Below, one piece after another: positions 24,793 through 35,568 of a stretch of 64,000 nucleotides of DNA. Every line of letters begins with the position of its first letter. Position 1 is the stretch's first letter. This stretch comes from RPQJ01 sp963707145 (lineage in GTDB: Bacteria > Pseudomonadota > Gammaproteobacteria > Steroidobacterales > Steroidobacteraceae), in contig CAVPOQ010000003.1 in the NCBI GenBank assembly GCA_963707145.1, forward strand, positions 62,001-126,000, read 5' to 3'. The translations under genes and the position numbers were made by a program. The notes under the pieces are model-generated. The model did no database searches. It saw nothing but the letters and a program-made list of their open reading frames with translations, and was not told where the DNA came from.

Positions 24793-24823
24793 AGTATAGC
24801 GCCGGGTTTCCGGGGCTTGTAAA
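24793..24823 (-). promoter_or_regulatory. Promoter for the small RNA candidate
   Basis: On the minus strand TTTACA (24823-24818) or TTACAA, then TATACT (24798-24793), spaced 18-19 bp. TATACT stands out in GC-rich DNA and predicts a start near 24786. Confidence 0.6.
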
Positions 24824-24897
24824 GCGCATTTTGGGTGCGCGGGCGTCGATTTGAGGCGTGAGCGGACGATCTTTATCTGTTCTGGTTTGATAATCTT

Positions 24898-25989
24898 TTA
24901 AGTCATTGAAATAAAAGGAGTCTTTGACGCCTCAAGAGCGGAGATGACGGCGTCCGTTGCCGCCCTGCTGCCAACCGGCTGCGCGCCTGCCGTGGCGATG
25001 TCGGCGGTGCGGATACCCGAGCGCAGCGCCGCCGCGACGGCAGCCTCCACAGCCAGGGCTTCGGCCTCGAGACCGAGCGAATGGCGCAGCAGCAGCGCGC
25101 CGCTCAGGATCGTGCCGATGGGATTGGCGATGCCGCGCCCGGCGATGTCCGGCGCCGAGCCGTGGATGGGTTCGTAGAGCCCGACGCGCTCTACGCCCAG
25201 CGACGCCGACGGCAGCAGGCCCAGCGAGCCCACCAGCATCGAGGCCTCGTCGGTCAGGATGTCGCCGAACATGTTCTCGGTCAGCAGCACGTCGAAGCTC
25301 GTGGGTCGGCGCAGCAGGTGCATCGCCGCGGCGTCCACCAGCATGTGTTCGTACTGCACCTCGGGGAATTCCTCGCCGAGCACGCGCTCGACGACGGTGC
25401 GCCACAGCCGGGACGTCTCGAGCACGTTGGCCTTGTCCACCGAGACGATGTGCCGGCGGCGGCCCATCGCGAGGCGGCCCGCGACGCGCGTTACCCTTTC
25501 GATCTCCTGCGCGGTGTAGCTGCAGACGTCCTCGGCCTCGTGCGCAGTGCGGCTCTTGCGGCCGAAGTAGATGCCGCCGGTGAGTTCGCGCACGACCATG
25601 ATGTCCACGCCGCGGATCACCTCCGGGCGCAGCGGCGAGGCGTCGAGCATCTCCGGCAGGGTGCGGACCGGGCGCAGGTTGGCGAACAGCCCGAGCACGC
25701 GGCGCAGCTCGAGCAGGCCCTGCTCGGGCCGCACGCGCGCGCCGGGGTCGGACCACTGCGGTCCGCCCACCGCGCCGAGCAGCACGGCGTCGCTGCTGCG
25801 GCAGGCGTCGATGGTGCGCGGCGGCAGCGGCGAGCCCGAGGCGTCGATCGCCGCGCCGCCGATCAGGGCCGCGACGAACTGGAACTCGTGCCCGTGGCGC
25901 CGCGCCACGGTCTCGAGCACGCGCACCGCCTCGGCGGTCACTTCGGGGCCGATGCCGTCGCCCCCGAGCACGGCGATACGGGCCTTCAT
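24898..25989 (-). CDS. leuB: 3-isopropylmalate dehydrogenase
   Basis: A 363-residue NAD-linked decarboxylating dehydrogenase for the third step of leucine synthesis. Seen: IAVLGGDGIGPEVTAEAVRV, AVLLGAVGGPQWSD, GLFANLRPVRTLP, VVRELTGGIYFGRKSR (catalytic Tyr), VDKANVLETSRLWR (catalytic Lys), VDAAAMHLLRRPTSFDVLLT and EPIHGSAPDIAGRGIANPIG. ATG 25989 overlaps the leuD stop by 4 nt. The last residues (KTPFISMT) lie in an unusually AT-rich 3' end. Last gene of the ilvC-leu operon. Confidence 0.97.
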   Translation of the reverse strand: MKARIAVLGGDGIGPEVTAEAVRVLETVARRHGHEFQFVAALIGGAAIDASGSPLPPRTIDACRSSDAVLLGAVGGPQWSDPGARVRPEQGLLELRRVLGLFANLRPVRTLPEMLDASPLRPEVIRGVDIMVVRELTGGIYFGRKSRTAHEAEDVCSYTAQEIERVTRVAGRLAMGRRRHIVSVDKANVLETSRLWRTVVERVLGEEFPEVQYEHMLVDAAAMHLLRRPTSFDVLLTENMFGDILTDEASMLVGSLGLLPSASLGVERVGLYEPIHGSAPDIAGRGIANPIGTILSGALLLRHSLGLEAEALAVEAAVAAALRSGIRTADIATAGAQPVGSRAATDAVISALEASKTPFISMT

Positions 25990-26561
25990 CCGGCGCGCCG
26001 CTCGTAGTCCGCGATGGCGTCGGCCTGCCCCAGCAGGTAGCCGAGTTCGTCGACGCCGTTCATCAGGCAGTAGCGCGCGAAGGCCTCCACGGGAAAGCGT
26101 GCCACCCGCCCGTCGGGCAGGCGCAGGCACGTCTCGCCGAGATCGATCTCGATCTCGGCGCCGGGATGCGCGAGCAGCCAGGCGTGTGTGGCCTCGTCGA
26201 CCACCACCGGCAGCAGGCCGTTCTTGAGGCTGTTGCTGCGGAAGATGTCGGCGATCTCGGTGCTCACGACGGCGCGGAACCCGTGGTCGAGCAGGGCCCA
26301 CGGGGCGTGTTCGCGCGAGGAGCCGCAACCGATGTTGCGGCCCGCGACGAGGATCTCGCAGCCGCGCGCCTCGGGGCGATTGAGCACGAAGTCCGGCTGC
26401 GGGCGGCCGGCCGCGTCGTAGCGCCAGTCGGCGAACAGCGCCGCACCGAGGCCGTCACGGGTGGTGGTCGTGAGGAATCGCGCCGGGATGATCTGGTCGG
26501 TGTCGATGTTGCTCGAGGGCATCACGACGGTCCGCGAGCGGATCAGGTTGATGGGTTTCAT
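25986..26561 (-). CDS. leuD: 3-isopropylmalate dehydratase, small subunit
   Basis: A 191-residue swivel domain of isopropylmalate isomerase. Seen: NIDTDQIIPARFLTTTTRDG, LNRPEARGCEILVAGRNIGC, GSSREHAPWALLDHGFRAVV, FRSNSLKNGLLPV. It pairs with LeuC encoded 8 bp upstream and overlaps leuB. Normal length, no defects. Confidence 0.97.
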   Translation of the reverse strand: MKPINLIRSRTVVMPSSNIDTDQIIPARFLTTTTRDGLGAALFADWRYDAAGRPQPDFVLNRPEARGCEILVAGRNIGCGSSREHAPWALLDHGFRAVVSTEIADIFRSNSLKNGLLPVVVDEATHAWLLAHPGAEIEIDLGETCLRLPDGRVARFPVEAFARYCLMNGVDELGYLLGQADAIADYERRAG

Positions 26562-26569
26562 GCGGGTGC

Positions 26570-27973
26570 TCAGTGCAGGAACTCGCGCGGGTCGGTGATG
26601 CGGCCCCGCACGGCCGTGGCGGCGGCCGTGGCCGGGCTCGCGAGCAGCGTGCGCGCGCCGGAGCCCTGGCGGCCCTCGAAGTTGCGGTTGCTGGTGCTCA
26701 CGCAGTACTGGCCGGCGGGGACCGTGTCGCCGTTCATGCCGAGGCACATCGAGCAGCCCGACTCGCGCCACTCGGCGCCCGCGTCCTGGAACACGCGCGC
26801 GTAGCCGCGCTGCTCGGCCTCGCGCTTGATCTGCTGCGAGCCCGGTACCACGAGCATGCGCACGCCCGGCGCGACGCGACGGCCGGTCAGCACCCGGGCC
26901 GCGATCTCGAGGTCGGAGAGGCGGGCGTTGGTGCAGCTGCCGACGAAGACGACCTGCACCGGCTGGTCGCGCAGCGCTGCACCGGGTGCGAGGCCCATGT
27001 ACTGGAGCGCGCGCGCGTACACCGCGTCGCCCGGTCGCTCGGGAACGCGTCCCGACACGGGAACCACCATGCCGGGGTTCGTGCCGTAGCTGATCATGGG
27101 CTCGACTGCAGCCGCGTCGAGTGCCACGGTCTGGTCGAAGACGGCGCCCGCGTCGCTGCGCAGGGTCTTCCAGTCCGCCACGGCCCGTTCCCAGGCCGCG
27201 CCCTGGGGCGCGCGCGGGCGGCCTTCGAGGTACGCGATCGTCGTCTCGTCGGGCGCCACCATTCCGGCACGCGCGCCGGCCTCGATCGACATGTTGCAGA
27301 CCGTCATGCGCTCGTCCATCGACAGCGCCTCGATCGCCGGGCCGCGGAATTCGATCACGTGGCCCGTCCCACCGTTGACGCCGATGCGGCCGATGATCGC
27401 GAGCACGAGGTCCTTGGCCGATACGCCCGGCGCGAGTCGGCTGCCGACCTCGATGGCGAGCGTCTTCGGTCGGCGCTGCAGCAGGCACTGCGTGGCGAGC
27501 ACGTACCCCACCTCCGTCGTCCCGATGCCAAACGCGAGCGCGCCAAAGGCGCCGTGCGTGCTCGTGTGGCTGTCGCCGCAGACGATGGTCTTGCCCGGCT
27601 GCGTGGCGCCGAGCTCGGGGCCGATGATGTGCACGATGCCGCGCCGGTCGTCCTGCAGGCCGATCAGGTCGAGTCCGAACTCGGCGCAGTTGCGCTCGAG
27701 CTGGCGGATCTGCCTGCCGGCCGATTCGAGCGCGATCGGCACGCCGCCGAAGATCTGGGCGGCGTCGGTCGGCGTGGAGTGGTCCATGGTCACGAGCGTG
27801 CGGTCCGGCCGCCGCACTCTCAGGGCACGGCTGCGCAGCACGTCGAAGGCCTGCGGCGAGGTGACCTCATGGGTGAGGTGCAGGTCGATGTAGAGCACGG
27901 CAGGCGTCTCGGGGGTCTCGGGCACGACCACGTGCCGCTCCCAGACCTTCTCGAACAGGGTCCTGGCTGTCAT
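26570..27973 (-). CDS. leuC: 3-isopropylmalate dehydratase, large subunit
   Basis: A 467-residue [4Fe-4S] aconitase-family subunit that isomerises 2- to 3-isopropylmalate with LeuD. Seen: TLFEKVWERHVV, VTMDHSTPTD, GIVHIIGPELGATQPGKTIV, CGDSHTSTHGAFGALAFGIG, FVGSCTNARLSDLEIAARVL (first cluster Cys), ESGCSMCLGMN (other two Cys) and STSNRNFEGRQGSGARTLLA. The start is ATG 27973. The spacing to leuA (43 bp) and leuD (8 bp) supports one operon. Confidence 0.97.
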   Translation of the reverse strand: MTARTLFEKVWERHVVVPETPETPAVLYIDLHLTHEVTSPQAFDVLRSRALRVRRPDRTLVTMDHSTPTDAAQIFGGVPIALESAGRQIRQLERNCAEFGLDLIGLQDDRRGIVHIIGPELGATQPGKTIVCGDSHTSTHGAFGALAFGIGTTEVGYVLATQCLLQRRPKTLAIEVGSRLAPGVSAKDLVLAIIGRIGVNGGTGHVIEFRGPAIEALSMDERMTVCNMSIEAGARAGMVAPDETTIAYLEGRPRAPQGAAWERAVADWKTLRSDAGAVFDQTVALDAAAVEPMISYGTNPGMVVPVSGRVPERPGDAVYARALQYMGLAPGAALRDQPVQVVFVGSCTNARLSDLEIAARVLTGRRVAPGVRMLVVPGSQQIKREAEQRGYARVFQDAGAEWRESGCSMCLGMNGDTVPAGQYCVSTSNRNFEGRQGSGARTLLASPATAAATAVRGRITDPREFLH

Positions 27974-28016
27974 TCGGTCTCCGGCAATCTACGGCGGCCC
28001 GCGCCTCGCGGGCGGG

Positions 28017-29600
<1,584 letters not shown>

Positions 29601-29619
29601 GGTCTGCACCTCGTCGGGC

Positions 29620-30609
29620 TCAGCGGCCTTCGTTCAACCACGGCATGCGCGCACGCAGCGTCACCCCCACCTTTTCGATCGGGTGGGCGAGGTCCTTCTT
29701 CATCATCGCGTCGTACTTGCGGCGACCGGTCTTGTTCTCGCGGATCCACTGGCGGGCGAAGCTGCCATCCTGGATTTCCCCCAGGATCTTCTTCATTTCC
29801 TTCTTGGTCGCGGCGTTGACCACGCGCGGGCCGCGCGTCAGGTCGCCCCACTTGGCGGTGTGGGAGATGTATTTGTGCATCTTCGCGAGGCCGCCCTCGT
29901 GGAGCAGGTCCACGATCAGCTTCAGTTCATGCAGGCACTCGTAGTAGGCGACCTCTGGCTGGTAGCCGGCCTCGACCAGCGTCTCGTAGCCCTTCAGCAC
30001 GAGTTCGGTGGCGCCGCCGCAGAGCACGGCCTGCTCGCCGAACAGATCGGTCTCGGTCTCTTCCTTGAAGGTGGTCTCGATCACGCCGGCGCGCGTGCCG
30101 CCGATGCCGTCGGCGTAGGCGAGCGCCTTGGCCTTGGCCTTGCCCGAGGCGTCCTGGGCGACCGCGACGAGGCAGGGCACGCCGCGGCCCTGGCTGTACT
30201 GGCGACGCACGAGGTCGCCCGGGCCCTTCGGCGCGATCAGCACGACGTCGAGGTCCTTGCGCGGCTTGATCTGGCCGAAGTGCACGTTGAAGCCGTGCGC
30301 GAACAGCAGGGTCGCGCCCACGGCGAGGTTCGGCAGGATCTCCCGGTAGTTCTCCGCCTGGGTCGTGTCGGGCGTGAGCAGCGCCACCAGCGTCGCACCC
30401 TTGACGGCCTCGGCCGGCGTGGCGACGTCGAGGCCGTCCTTCTTCGCCTTCTTCCAGCTGTCGCCCTTGCGGACGCCGATCACGACGTCGTAGCCGGAGT
30501 CCTTCAGGTTCAGCGCGTGCGCGCGACCCTGGCTGCCGTAGCCGACCACGGCGATCCGGGCGCCCTTCAGTGCCTTCTTGTCCACGTCCTTCTTCGAGTA
30601 CGCACGCAT
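29620..30609 (-). CDS. ilvC: Ketol-acid reductoisomerase, class I
   Basis: A 329-residue short (class I) KARI, which isomerises and reduces acetohydroxy acids for valine and isoleucine and provides the precursor for leucine. Seen: the NADP-binding loop VVGYGSQGRAHALNLKDSGY, APKGPGDLVRRQYSQGRGVP, ETETDLFGEQAVLCGGATEL, EVAYYECLHELKLIVDLLHE and YISHTAKWGDLTRGPRVV. ATG 30609 is preceded by GAGGAG. It is first in the operon, behind the attenuator, as in the ilv-leu operon of Xanthomonas; ilvB/ilvH (ilvG/M) are absent here. Confidence 0.97.
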   Translation of the reverse strand: MRAYSKKDVDKKALKGARIAVVGYGSQGRAHALNLKDSGYDVVIGVRKGDSWKKAKKDGLDVATPAEAVKGATLVALLTPDTTQAENYREILPNLAVGATLLFAHGFNVHFGQIKPRKDLDVVLIAPKGPGDLVRRQYSQGRGVPCLVAVAQDASGKAKAKALAYADGIGGTRAGVIETTFKEETETDLFGEQAVLCGGATELVLKGYETLVEAGYQPEVAYYECLHELKLIVDLLHEGGLAKMHKYISHTAKWGDLTRGPRVVNAATKKEMKKILGEIQDGSFARQWIRENKTGRRKYDAMMKKDLAHPIEKVGVTLRARMPWLNEGR

Positions 30610-30644
30610 GTCAGGAAACTCCTCGATTCGTTCAGCAGTGGGTC

Positions 30645-30690
30645 ATTGAAACGGAAGAACCCCGCCCGGCGCGTGTCCGGTGCGGGGTTC
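30645..30690 (-). terminator. Attenuator terminator ahead of ilvC
   Basis: On the minus strand GAACCCCGC (30690-30682) pairs with GCGGGGTTC (30665-30657) around a loop that can itself pair (CCGG/CCGG), followed by TTCCGTTT. It lies 27 bp after the leader peptide stop and 36 bp before ilvC, the layout of a transcription attenuator. Confidence 0.75.
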
Positions 30691-30716
30691 CTGGTGTCCG
30701 TCTGCGCCTTGCGCCT

Positions 30717-30833
30717 TCAGCCCGGGGCCCCGCACCTCCGCAGGGGAAGCAGCGCGAGCAGCTCGAGCAGCAGGCCCGCCGCCGGGGCGGGCGGGGAGAT
30801 CGCGTGAAAATTTCGGGCCTCGAACTCCATCAT
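30717..30833 (-). CDS. Leucine-rich leader peptide of the ilvC-leuACDB operon
   Basis: A 38-codon frame starting at ATG 30833 (or the next ATG, 30830) and ending at TGA 30717. It encodes a core of GLLLELLALLPL, eight leucines in twelve residues. It lies between a promoter and an attenuator-type hairpin ahead of a leucine operon, which is the classic arrangement: when charged leucyl-tRNA is scarce the ribosome stalls on the leucine codons and the terminator does not form. A GCAGG precedes the ATG. Confidence 0.8.
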   Translation of the reverse strand: MMEFEARNFHAISPPAPAAGLLLELLALLPLRRCGAPG

Positions 30834-30867
30834 GGGCCTGCTTGCGAGCGGTCGGCGTGACCGGTGG

Positions 30868-30897
30868 ATAGCAGCATAGCGCCCCTCGGATTGTCAA
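30868..30897 (-). promoter_or_regulatory. Promoter of the ilvC-leu operon
   Basis: On the minus strand a consensus TTGACA (30897-30892) is followed after 18 bp by TGCTAT (30873-30868), giving a start near 30861 and a leader of about 28 nt before the leader-peptide ATG. Confidence 0.65.
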
Positions 30898-30936
30898 CCG
30901 CACTGCAAAAAGAACTTCCGCTAAGCTGTGCCGACC

Positions 30937-32323
30937 ATGTTCGAAGAACGCAACGTCGCGGCCGCGCGGCCGCTCTGGCTGGTCGCCGAGGGCGACCTCG
31001 ATTCGTGGCTCGCGACGCGCGCACCGGTACAGCGGGCGTGGCTCGCGGACCTGGGCTTCCGCGCGGAACGTCACCAGGTCGCGTGCCTGCCTGACGCCGC
31101 GGGCCGGGTGAGCGCCGCGGTGCTCGGGCTCGGAGCGATTGCGTCGCTCGAGCAGCTCGAGCCGTGGCATCTCGCCGGTGCGCCGGACCGTCTCCCCGCG
31201 GGCGCATGGCGCATCGAGACAGCGCTGTGCGCTGCGGCGGCCACGGCAGCGGCGCTCGGCTGGGCCTACGGCAGCTATCGCTTCGAGCGTTATCGCAGCA
31301 GGCCGCGCCCGGCGCCCGGCCGCCGCGCTGGTCCCTCCGCAGCTCGCGGAGATGGCTCACGTGCGGCGCATGGCCGCCGCGCTCGCGATGGCGCGCGACC
31401 TGATCAACACGCCAGCCGCCGACCTGACGCCCGAGAGGCTCGCCCACGAGGCGCTCGAGATGGCGACGCGCTGCGGCGCACAGGGCCGCGTCGTCTCGGG
31501 CGACGCGCTTCGCGAGGGTTACCCGGCGATACACGCCGTCGGCCAGGCGGCGGCCTCGGCCCCGCGGCTGGTGGACTTCAGCTGGGGCGATGAAGGCGCG
31601 CCCAGGGTCACGCTGGTCGGCAAGGGCGTGTGCTTCGATTCGGGCGGACTCGACATCAAGCCCGCGGCAGGCATGCTGCTGATGAAAAAGGACATGGGCG
31701 GCGCTGCCTGCGCACTGGCTCTGGCGCGCGTGATCATGGAGAGCGCCCTGCCCGTGCGACTGCGCGTGCTGGTGCCTGCGGTCGAGAATGCGGTCGCCGG
31801 CAACGCCTACCGGCCCGGCGACGTCCTCACCACCCGCAAGGGCATCACCGTGGAGGTGGGCAACACCGACGCCGAAGGACGGCTGGTGCTCGCCGACGCG
31901 CTCGCGGAGGGCGACACCGAGCGGCCGGACCTGCTGGTGGACTTCGCCACGCTGACCGGGGCCGCGCGCATCGCGCTCGGTCCCGAGCTGCCGGCCGTGT
32001 TCGGCAGCCGCGAAAGCACCCTCGAGGCCGCGGCGCGTCACGGCCGCCGGCTCGCCGATCCGCTCTGGCCGATGCCGCTGTGGAGCGGTTACGACGACGA
32101 GATCGCGAGCAAGGTCGCCGACGTCAACAACGTGTCGGGCTCGACCTTCGCCGGGGCCATCATCGGCGGGCTGTTCCTGCGACGCTTCGTGTCGCCCACC
32201 ACCGACTGGCTGCACCTCGACCTGTTCGGCTGGAACCCGAAGGACCGGCCGGGGCGCCCGGTGGGCGCCGAACCCCAGTCGGTTCGCGCGCTCCACGCGC
32301 TGCTGGTCGAACGCTACGGCTGA
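30937..32323 (+). CDS. Leucyl aminopeptidase (M17 family), one frameshift
   Basis: A cytosolic two-zinc aminopeptidase. The first frame from ATG 30937 (MFEERNVAAARPLWLVAEGD) carries the N-terminal domain up to YGSYRFERYR. The second carries the catalytic domain: ARDLINTPAADLTPERLAHE, VGKGVCFDSGGLDIKPAAGM, LMKKDMGGAA, NTDAEGRLVLADAL (family signature) and FATLTGAARIALG. One extra base near 31300-31310, in a GC-rich run, separates them; without it the length is 461 residues, normal for M17. Because every catalytic ligand is kept, a sequencing error is likelier than a pseudogene. It is divergent from the ilvC operon. Confidence 0.88.
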
Positions 32324-32336
32324 GCCCCGGCCCGCC

Positions 32337-33596
32337 GTGGACCTGCGCTCCGAGCGTCGGACCTGGACGCTGGTCTACCTCTGCCTCGGCGTGATCGAGG
32401 GCGGCACAGCCGCGGTGATGGTCCGCTCGCTGTTCGGCAACGCCGTCGCCGGCATCGCCGTGGACCTCGTGCTCGCGGTGGTGAGCGCGGCCCCGGCCTG
32501 GGCCAACCTGCTGAGCCTGGCCTACGCGCGACGGGCGCAGGGACGGCCGAAAGTCGGGTTCCTGCGGCCGCTGCTGGTGGCGATGGCGGTCTGCGTCGGC
32601 GCGCTGGCGCTGGTACCAGTGGGCGGGGCGGGGCTCGCGGCGTTTCTCGTGCTCTACGGCGCCGCCCGGCTGCTCTGGGCAGGCGTGGACACGGTGCGCT
32701 CGGTGATCTGGAGCGTGAACTACCCGCGGCACCTGCGGGCGCGGGTCACCGGGCGGATCCTGGTGGCCGGATCGATCGCACTCGCGGCGTCGGGGCTGCT
32801 GCTCGGCTGGCTGCTCGAGCACGACGACCCGTGGTACCGGGCGGCGATCCTGGCGGCGGCGGCCGCGGGACTGGCCGGGAGCTTCGCCTTCCGGAACATG
32901 CGCGTGCGACGCGAGCAGCGACTTCTCGAACACGAGCGCGTGCGCGTGCGCGAGGGCGCGCGCTTCGATCTGGCGGGAGTGCGCCAGCTGCTGGCGAGCG
33001 ATGCCACCTTCCGTCGCTACATGCTCGCGATGTCGGTATTCGGTGCGGGCCACCTGATGCTCACGCCCCTGCTCGTGGTGTGCATGGACGACGTGCTGGG
33101 GGCCTCGGAGTTCGTCCAGGTCGCGATCACCTCGGCGCTGCCGATCATCATGATGCCGCTGGCGATCCAGCCCTGGGCGCGGTTCCTGGACCGGCAGCAC
33201 GTGATCGTCTACCGCTCGGTGCATGCGTGGGTGGCGGTGGCGGGCGTGGTGCTGCTGGGCATCGCAGTGCTCGCCCGGGTCCCGCTGCTGCTGTGGCCCG
33301 GCGCGCTGCTGATGGGGATCTCGCTGGCCGCCGGCAGCCTCGGCTGGTCGCTGGGCCACAACGATTTCGCACCGCGCGGGGAGGAGACCCGCTACATGGC
33401 GCTGCACGTGACGCTGACCGGGCTGCGCGGGCTCGTGGCGCCGCCGCTGGCGATCCTCGCGTATCACGGCCTGCGACAGATCGCGCCGGGCTTCGAACCG
33501 CTGACGATGCTGCTGCCGGTGGCTCTGATCACGCTCGGTGCCTGGCAGTTCACGGCGATGCGACGGGAGATGCCGACCGCGCCATCCGCGCCCTGA
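32337..33596 (+). CDS. MFS transporter
   Basis: A 419-residue membrane protein with about 12 hydrophobic segments in two halves, joined by a charged central loop (RVRREQRLLEHERVRVREGA). The loop ARRAQGRPKVGFLRPLLVAM after the second helix and ARVTGRILVAGSIAL after the fourth fit the MFS layout. It starts at GTG 32337, 13 bp after the aminopeptidase. It is unrelated to the transporter at 1271. Substrate unknown; the C-terminal half is poor in the usual drug-efflux motifs. Confidence 0.75.
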   Translation: MDLRSERRTWTLVYLCLGVIEGGTAAVMVRSLFGNAVAGIAVDLVLAVVSAAPAWANLLSLAYARRAQGRPKVGFLRPLLVAMAVCVGALALVPVGGAGLAAFLVLYGAARLLWAGVDTVRSVIWSVNYPRHLRARVTGRILVAGSIALAASGLLLGWLLEHDDPWYRAAILAAAAAGLAGSFAFRNMRVRREQRLLEHERVRVREGARFDLAGVRQLLASDATFRRYMLAMSVFGAGHLMLTPLLVVCMDDVLGASEFVQVAITSALPIIMMPLAIQPWARFLDRQHVIVYRSVHAWVAVAGVVLLGIAVLARVPLLLWPGALLMGISLAAGSLGWSLGHNDFAPRGEETRYMALHVTLTGLRGLVAPPLAILAYHGLRQIAPGFEPLTMLLPVALITLGAWQFTAMRREMPTAPSAP

Positions 33597-33689
33597 GCGC
33601 CGACTGCAGCAGCACGCCTTGCGGTGGGTCCCCACTGCCCGCGGGCGCGATTTCCGGCAAGATTGATCGATTCCCCAGGAGTGATCCGC

Positions 33690-35408
33690 ATGCCTAAGGC
33701 CAAGGTGGACCCGCGCGCCCATTCGCGGGTGGTGTTCGACGGCGTCAAGCAGACTCCGAGTCGCGCGATGCTGCGCGCGACCGGTTTCACCGACCGGGAC
33801 TTCCGCCGTTCCCAGGTCGGCATCGCCTCGACGTGGAGCACGCTGACGCCGTGCAACATGCACATCGACCGCCTCGCGGCGGCGGCCGCGAAGGGCGTCG
33901 ACGGAGCCGGGGGCAAGGGCACGATCTTTGGCACGATCACCGTTTCGGACGGGATCTCGATGGGCACGCCCGGCATGCGCTACTCGCTGGTGTCGCGCGA
34001 GGTGATCGCCGACTCCATCGAGACGGTGGTCGGCGCACAGGGCTTCGACGGCCTCGTGGCGATCGGCGGCTGCGACAAGAACATGCCCGGCTGCATGATG
34101 GCGATCGCACGGCTCGACCGGCCGGCGGTGTTCGTCTACGGCGGCACGATCCGGCCCGGGGCGGAGCGGCGCGACATCGTCTCGGTGTTCGAGGCGGTCG
34201 GGGCGCACGCGCGCGGTGCGATTTCCGAGCGCGGCCTGCGGGAAGTGGAGCGCACGGCGATCCCGGGGGCGGGGAGCTGCGGCGGCATGTACACCGCCAA
34301 CACCATGGCCTCGGCGATCGAGGCGCTGGGCATGAGCCTCGCCAACAGCTCCGCGCAGGAGGCCGTCTCGCGCACCAAACGCAACGACGCAGAGCGCGCG
34401 GGCCGCGCCGTGGTCAAGCTCGTCAAGCGCGGCATCAAGCCCTCCGACATCCTTAGCCGCGAGGCCTTCGAGAACGCGATCGTCACGACCATCGCGCTGG
34501 CGGGGTCCACCAACGCGGTGCTGCACCTGCTGGCCATCGCGCACGCCGCCGGCGTGCCGCTGGAACTCGACGACTTCACCCGCATCGGGGCGAAGGTGCC
34601 CGTGCTCGCCGACCTGCGGCCGAGCGGCAAGTACTCGATGTCCGAGCTGATCCGCATCGGCGGTATCCAGCCGCTGATGAAGACGCTGCTCGACGCCGGC
34701 CTGCTGCACGGCGACTGCCTGACCGTCACCGGCCGGACGCTCGCGCAGAACCTGCGGCGCGTGAAGCCGTATCCGGCGGGGCAGCAGATCGTCCGGCCGC
34801 TCGGCAATCCGATCAAGCGCGACAGTCACCTCGTCGTGCTCTACGGCAACCTCGCTCCCGAGGGTGCGGTCGCCAAGATCAGCGGCAAGGAAGGCCTGGA
34901 GTTCGCCGGGCGGGCGCGCGTCTTCGACGGGGAGGAGGCGACCCTGCAGGCGATCCTGGACGGCACCGTGGCCGCGGGCGATGTGATCGTGGTGCGCTAC
35001 GAGGGACCGCGCGGCGGCCCCGGCATGCGCGAGATGCTGAGCCCGACGGCGGCGATCATGGGCAAGGGACTCGGCGAACAGGTCGCGCTGATCACCGACG
35101 GGCGCTTCTCCGGCGGCAGCCACGGCTTCGTGGTGGGCCACGTGTCTCCGGAGGCCGCCCTCGGCGGCCCACTGGCACTGGTGCGCGACGGCGACGAAAT
35201 CAGCATCGACGCGACCCGCCGCGAGTTGCGGCTGCACGTCGAGGAATCCGAGTTGCGCCGCCGGCGCGGCGACTGGATCGCGCCCGCACCGTACGCGACG
35301 CGGGGCGTGCTCGCCAAGTACGCGGCGCTGGTGACCAGCGCGTCCCTGGGCGCCGTGACGGATCTTGGCCTCCGATCCCCGCAGCCCCACGGTGAGTCGG
35401 CCGGGTGA
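33690..35408 (+). CDS. ilvD: Dihydroxy-acid dehydratase
   Basis: A 572-residue Fe-S enzyme that dehydrates dihydroxy acids to the 2-oxo acids of valine and isoleucine. Seen: STLTPCNMHIDRLA (cluster Cys), FGTITVSDGISMGTPGMRYS, AIGGCDKNMPGCMMAIARLD (cluster Cys), PGAGSCGGMYTANTMASAIE (third Cys), GSTNAVLHLLAIA and TDGRFSGGSHGFVVGHVSPE. ATG 33690 follows CAGGAG by 8 nt. It stands apart from ilvC-leu, on the other strand, with no attenuator seen. Confidence 0.97.
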   Translation: MPKAKVDPRAHSRVVFDGVKQTPSRAMLRATGFTDRDFRRSQVGIASTWSTLTPCNMHIDRLAAAAAKGVDGAGGKGTIFGTITVSDGISMGTPGMRYSLVSREVIADSIETVVGAQGFDGLVAIGGCDKNMPGCMMAIARLDRPAVFVYGGTIRPGAERRDIVSVFEAVGAHARGAISERGLREVERTAIPGAGSCGGMYTANTMASAIEALGMSLANSSAQEAVSRTKRNDAERAGRAVVKLVKRGIKPSDILSREAFENAIVTTIALAGSTNAVLHLLAIAHAAGVPLELDDFTRIGAKVPVLADLRPSGKYSMSELIRIGGIQPLMKTLLDAGLLHGDCLTVTGRTLAQNLRRVKPYPAGQQIVRPLGNPIKRDSHLVVLYGNLAPEGAVAKISGKEGLEFAGRARVFDGEEATLQAILDGTVAAGDVIVVRYEGPRGGPGMREMLSPTAAIMGKGLGEQVALITDGRFSGGSHGFVVGHVSPEAALGGPLALVRDGDEISIDATRRELRLHVEESELRRRRGDWIAPAPYATRGVLAKYAALVTSASLGAVTDLGLRSPQPHGESAG

Positions 35409-35568
35409 CCGCGGCAGTTGTGTTGGCAGGTTCGCGCCGGTAAAGTTCGCGCCCGCGTCCGGAGGGGGTTGCGAGGGCCCGGCGGCTCTTGCTAGTGTCC
35501 GAAGACGCGCAGCGGCCAGGCGCCGCGACGTTCGAATGAGAAAGCGACCCCACGACAGTGGAGGGGAT

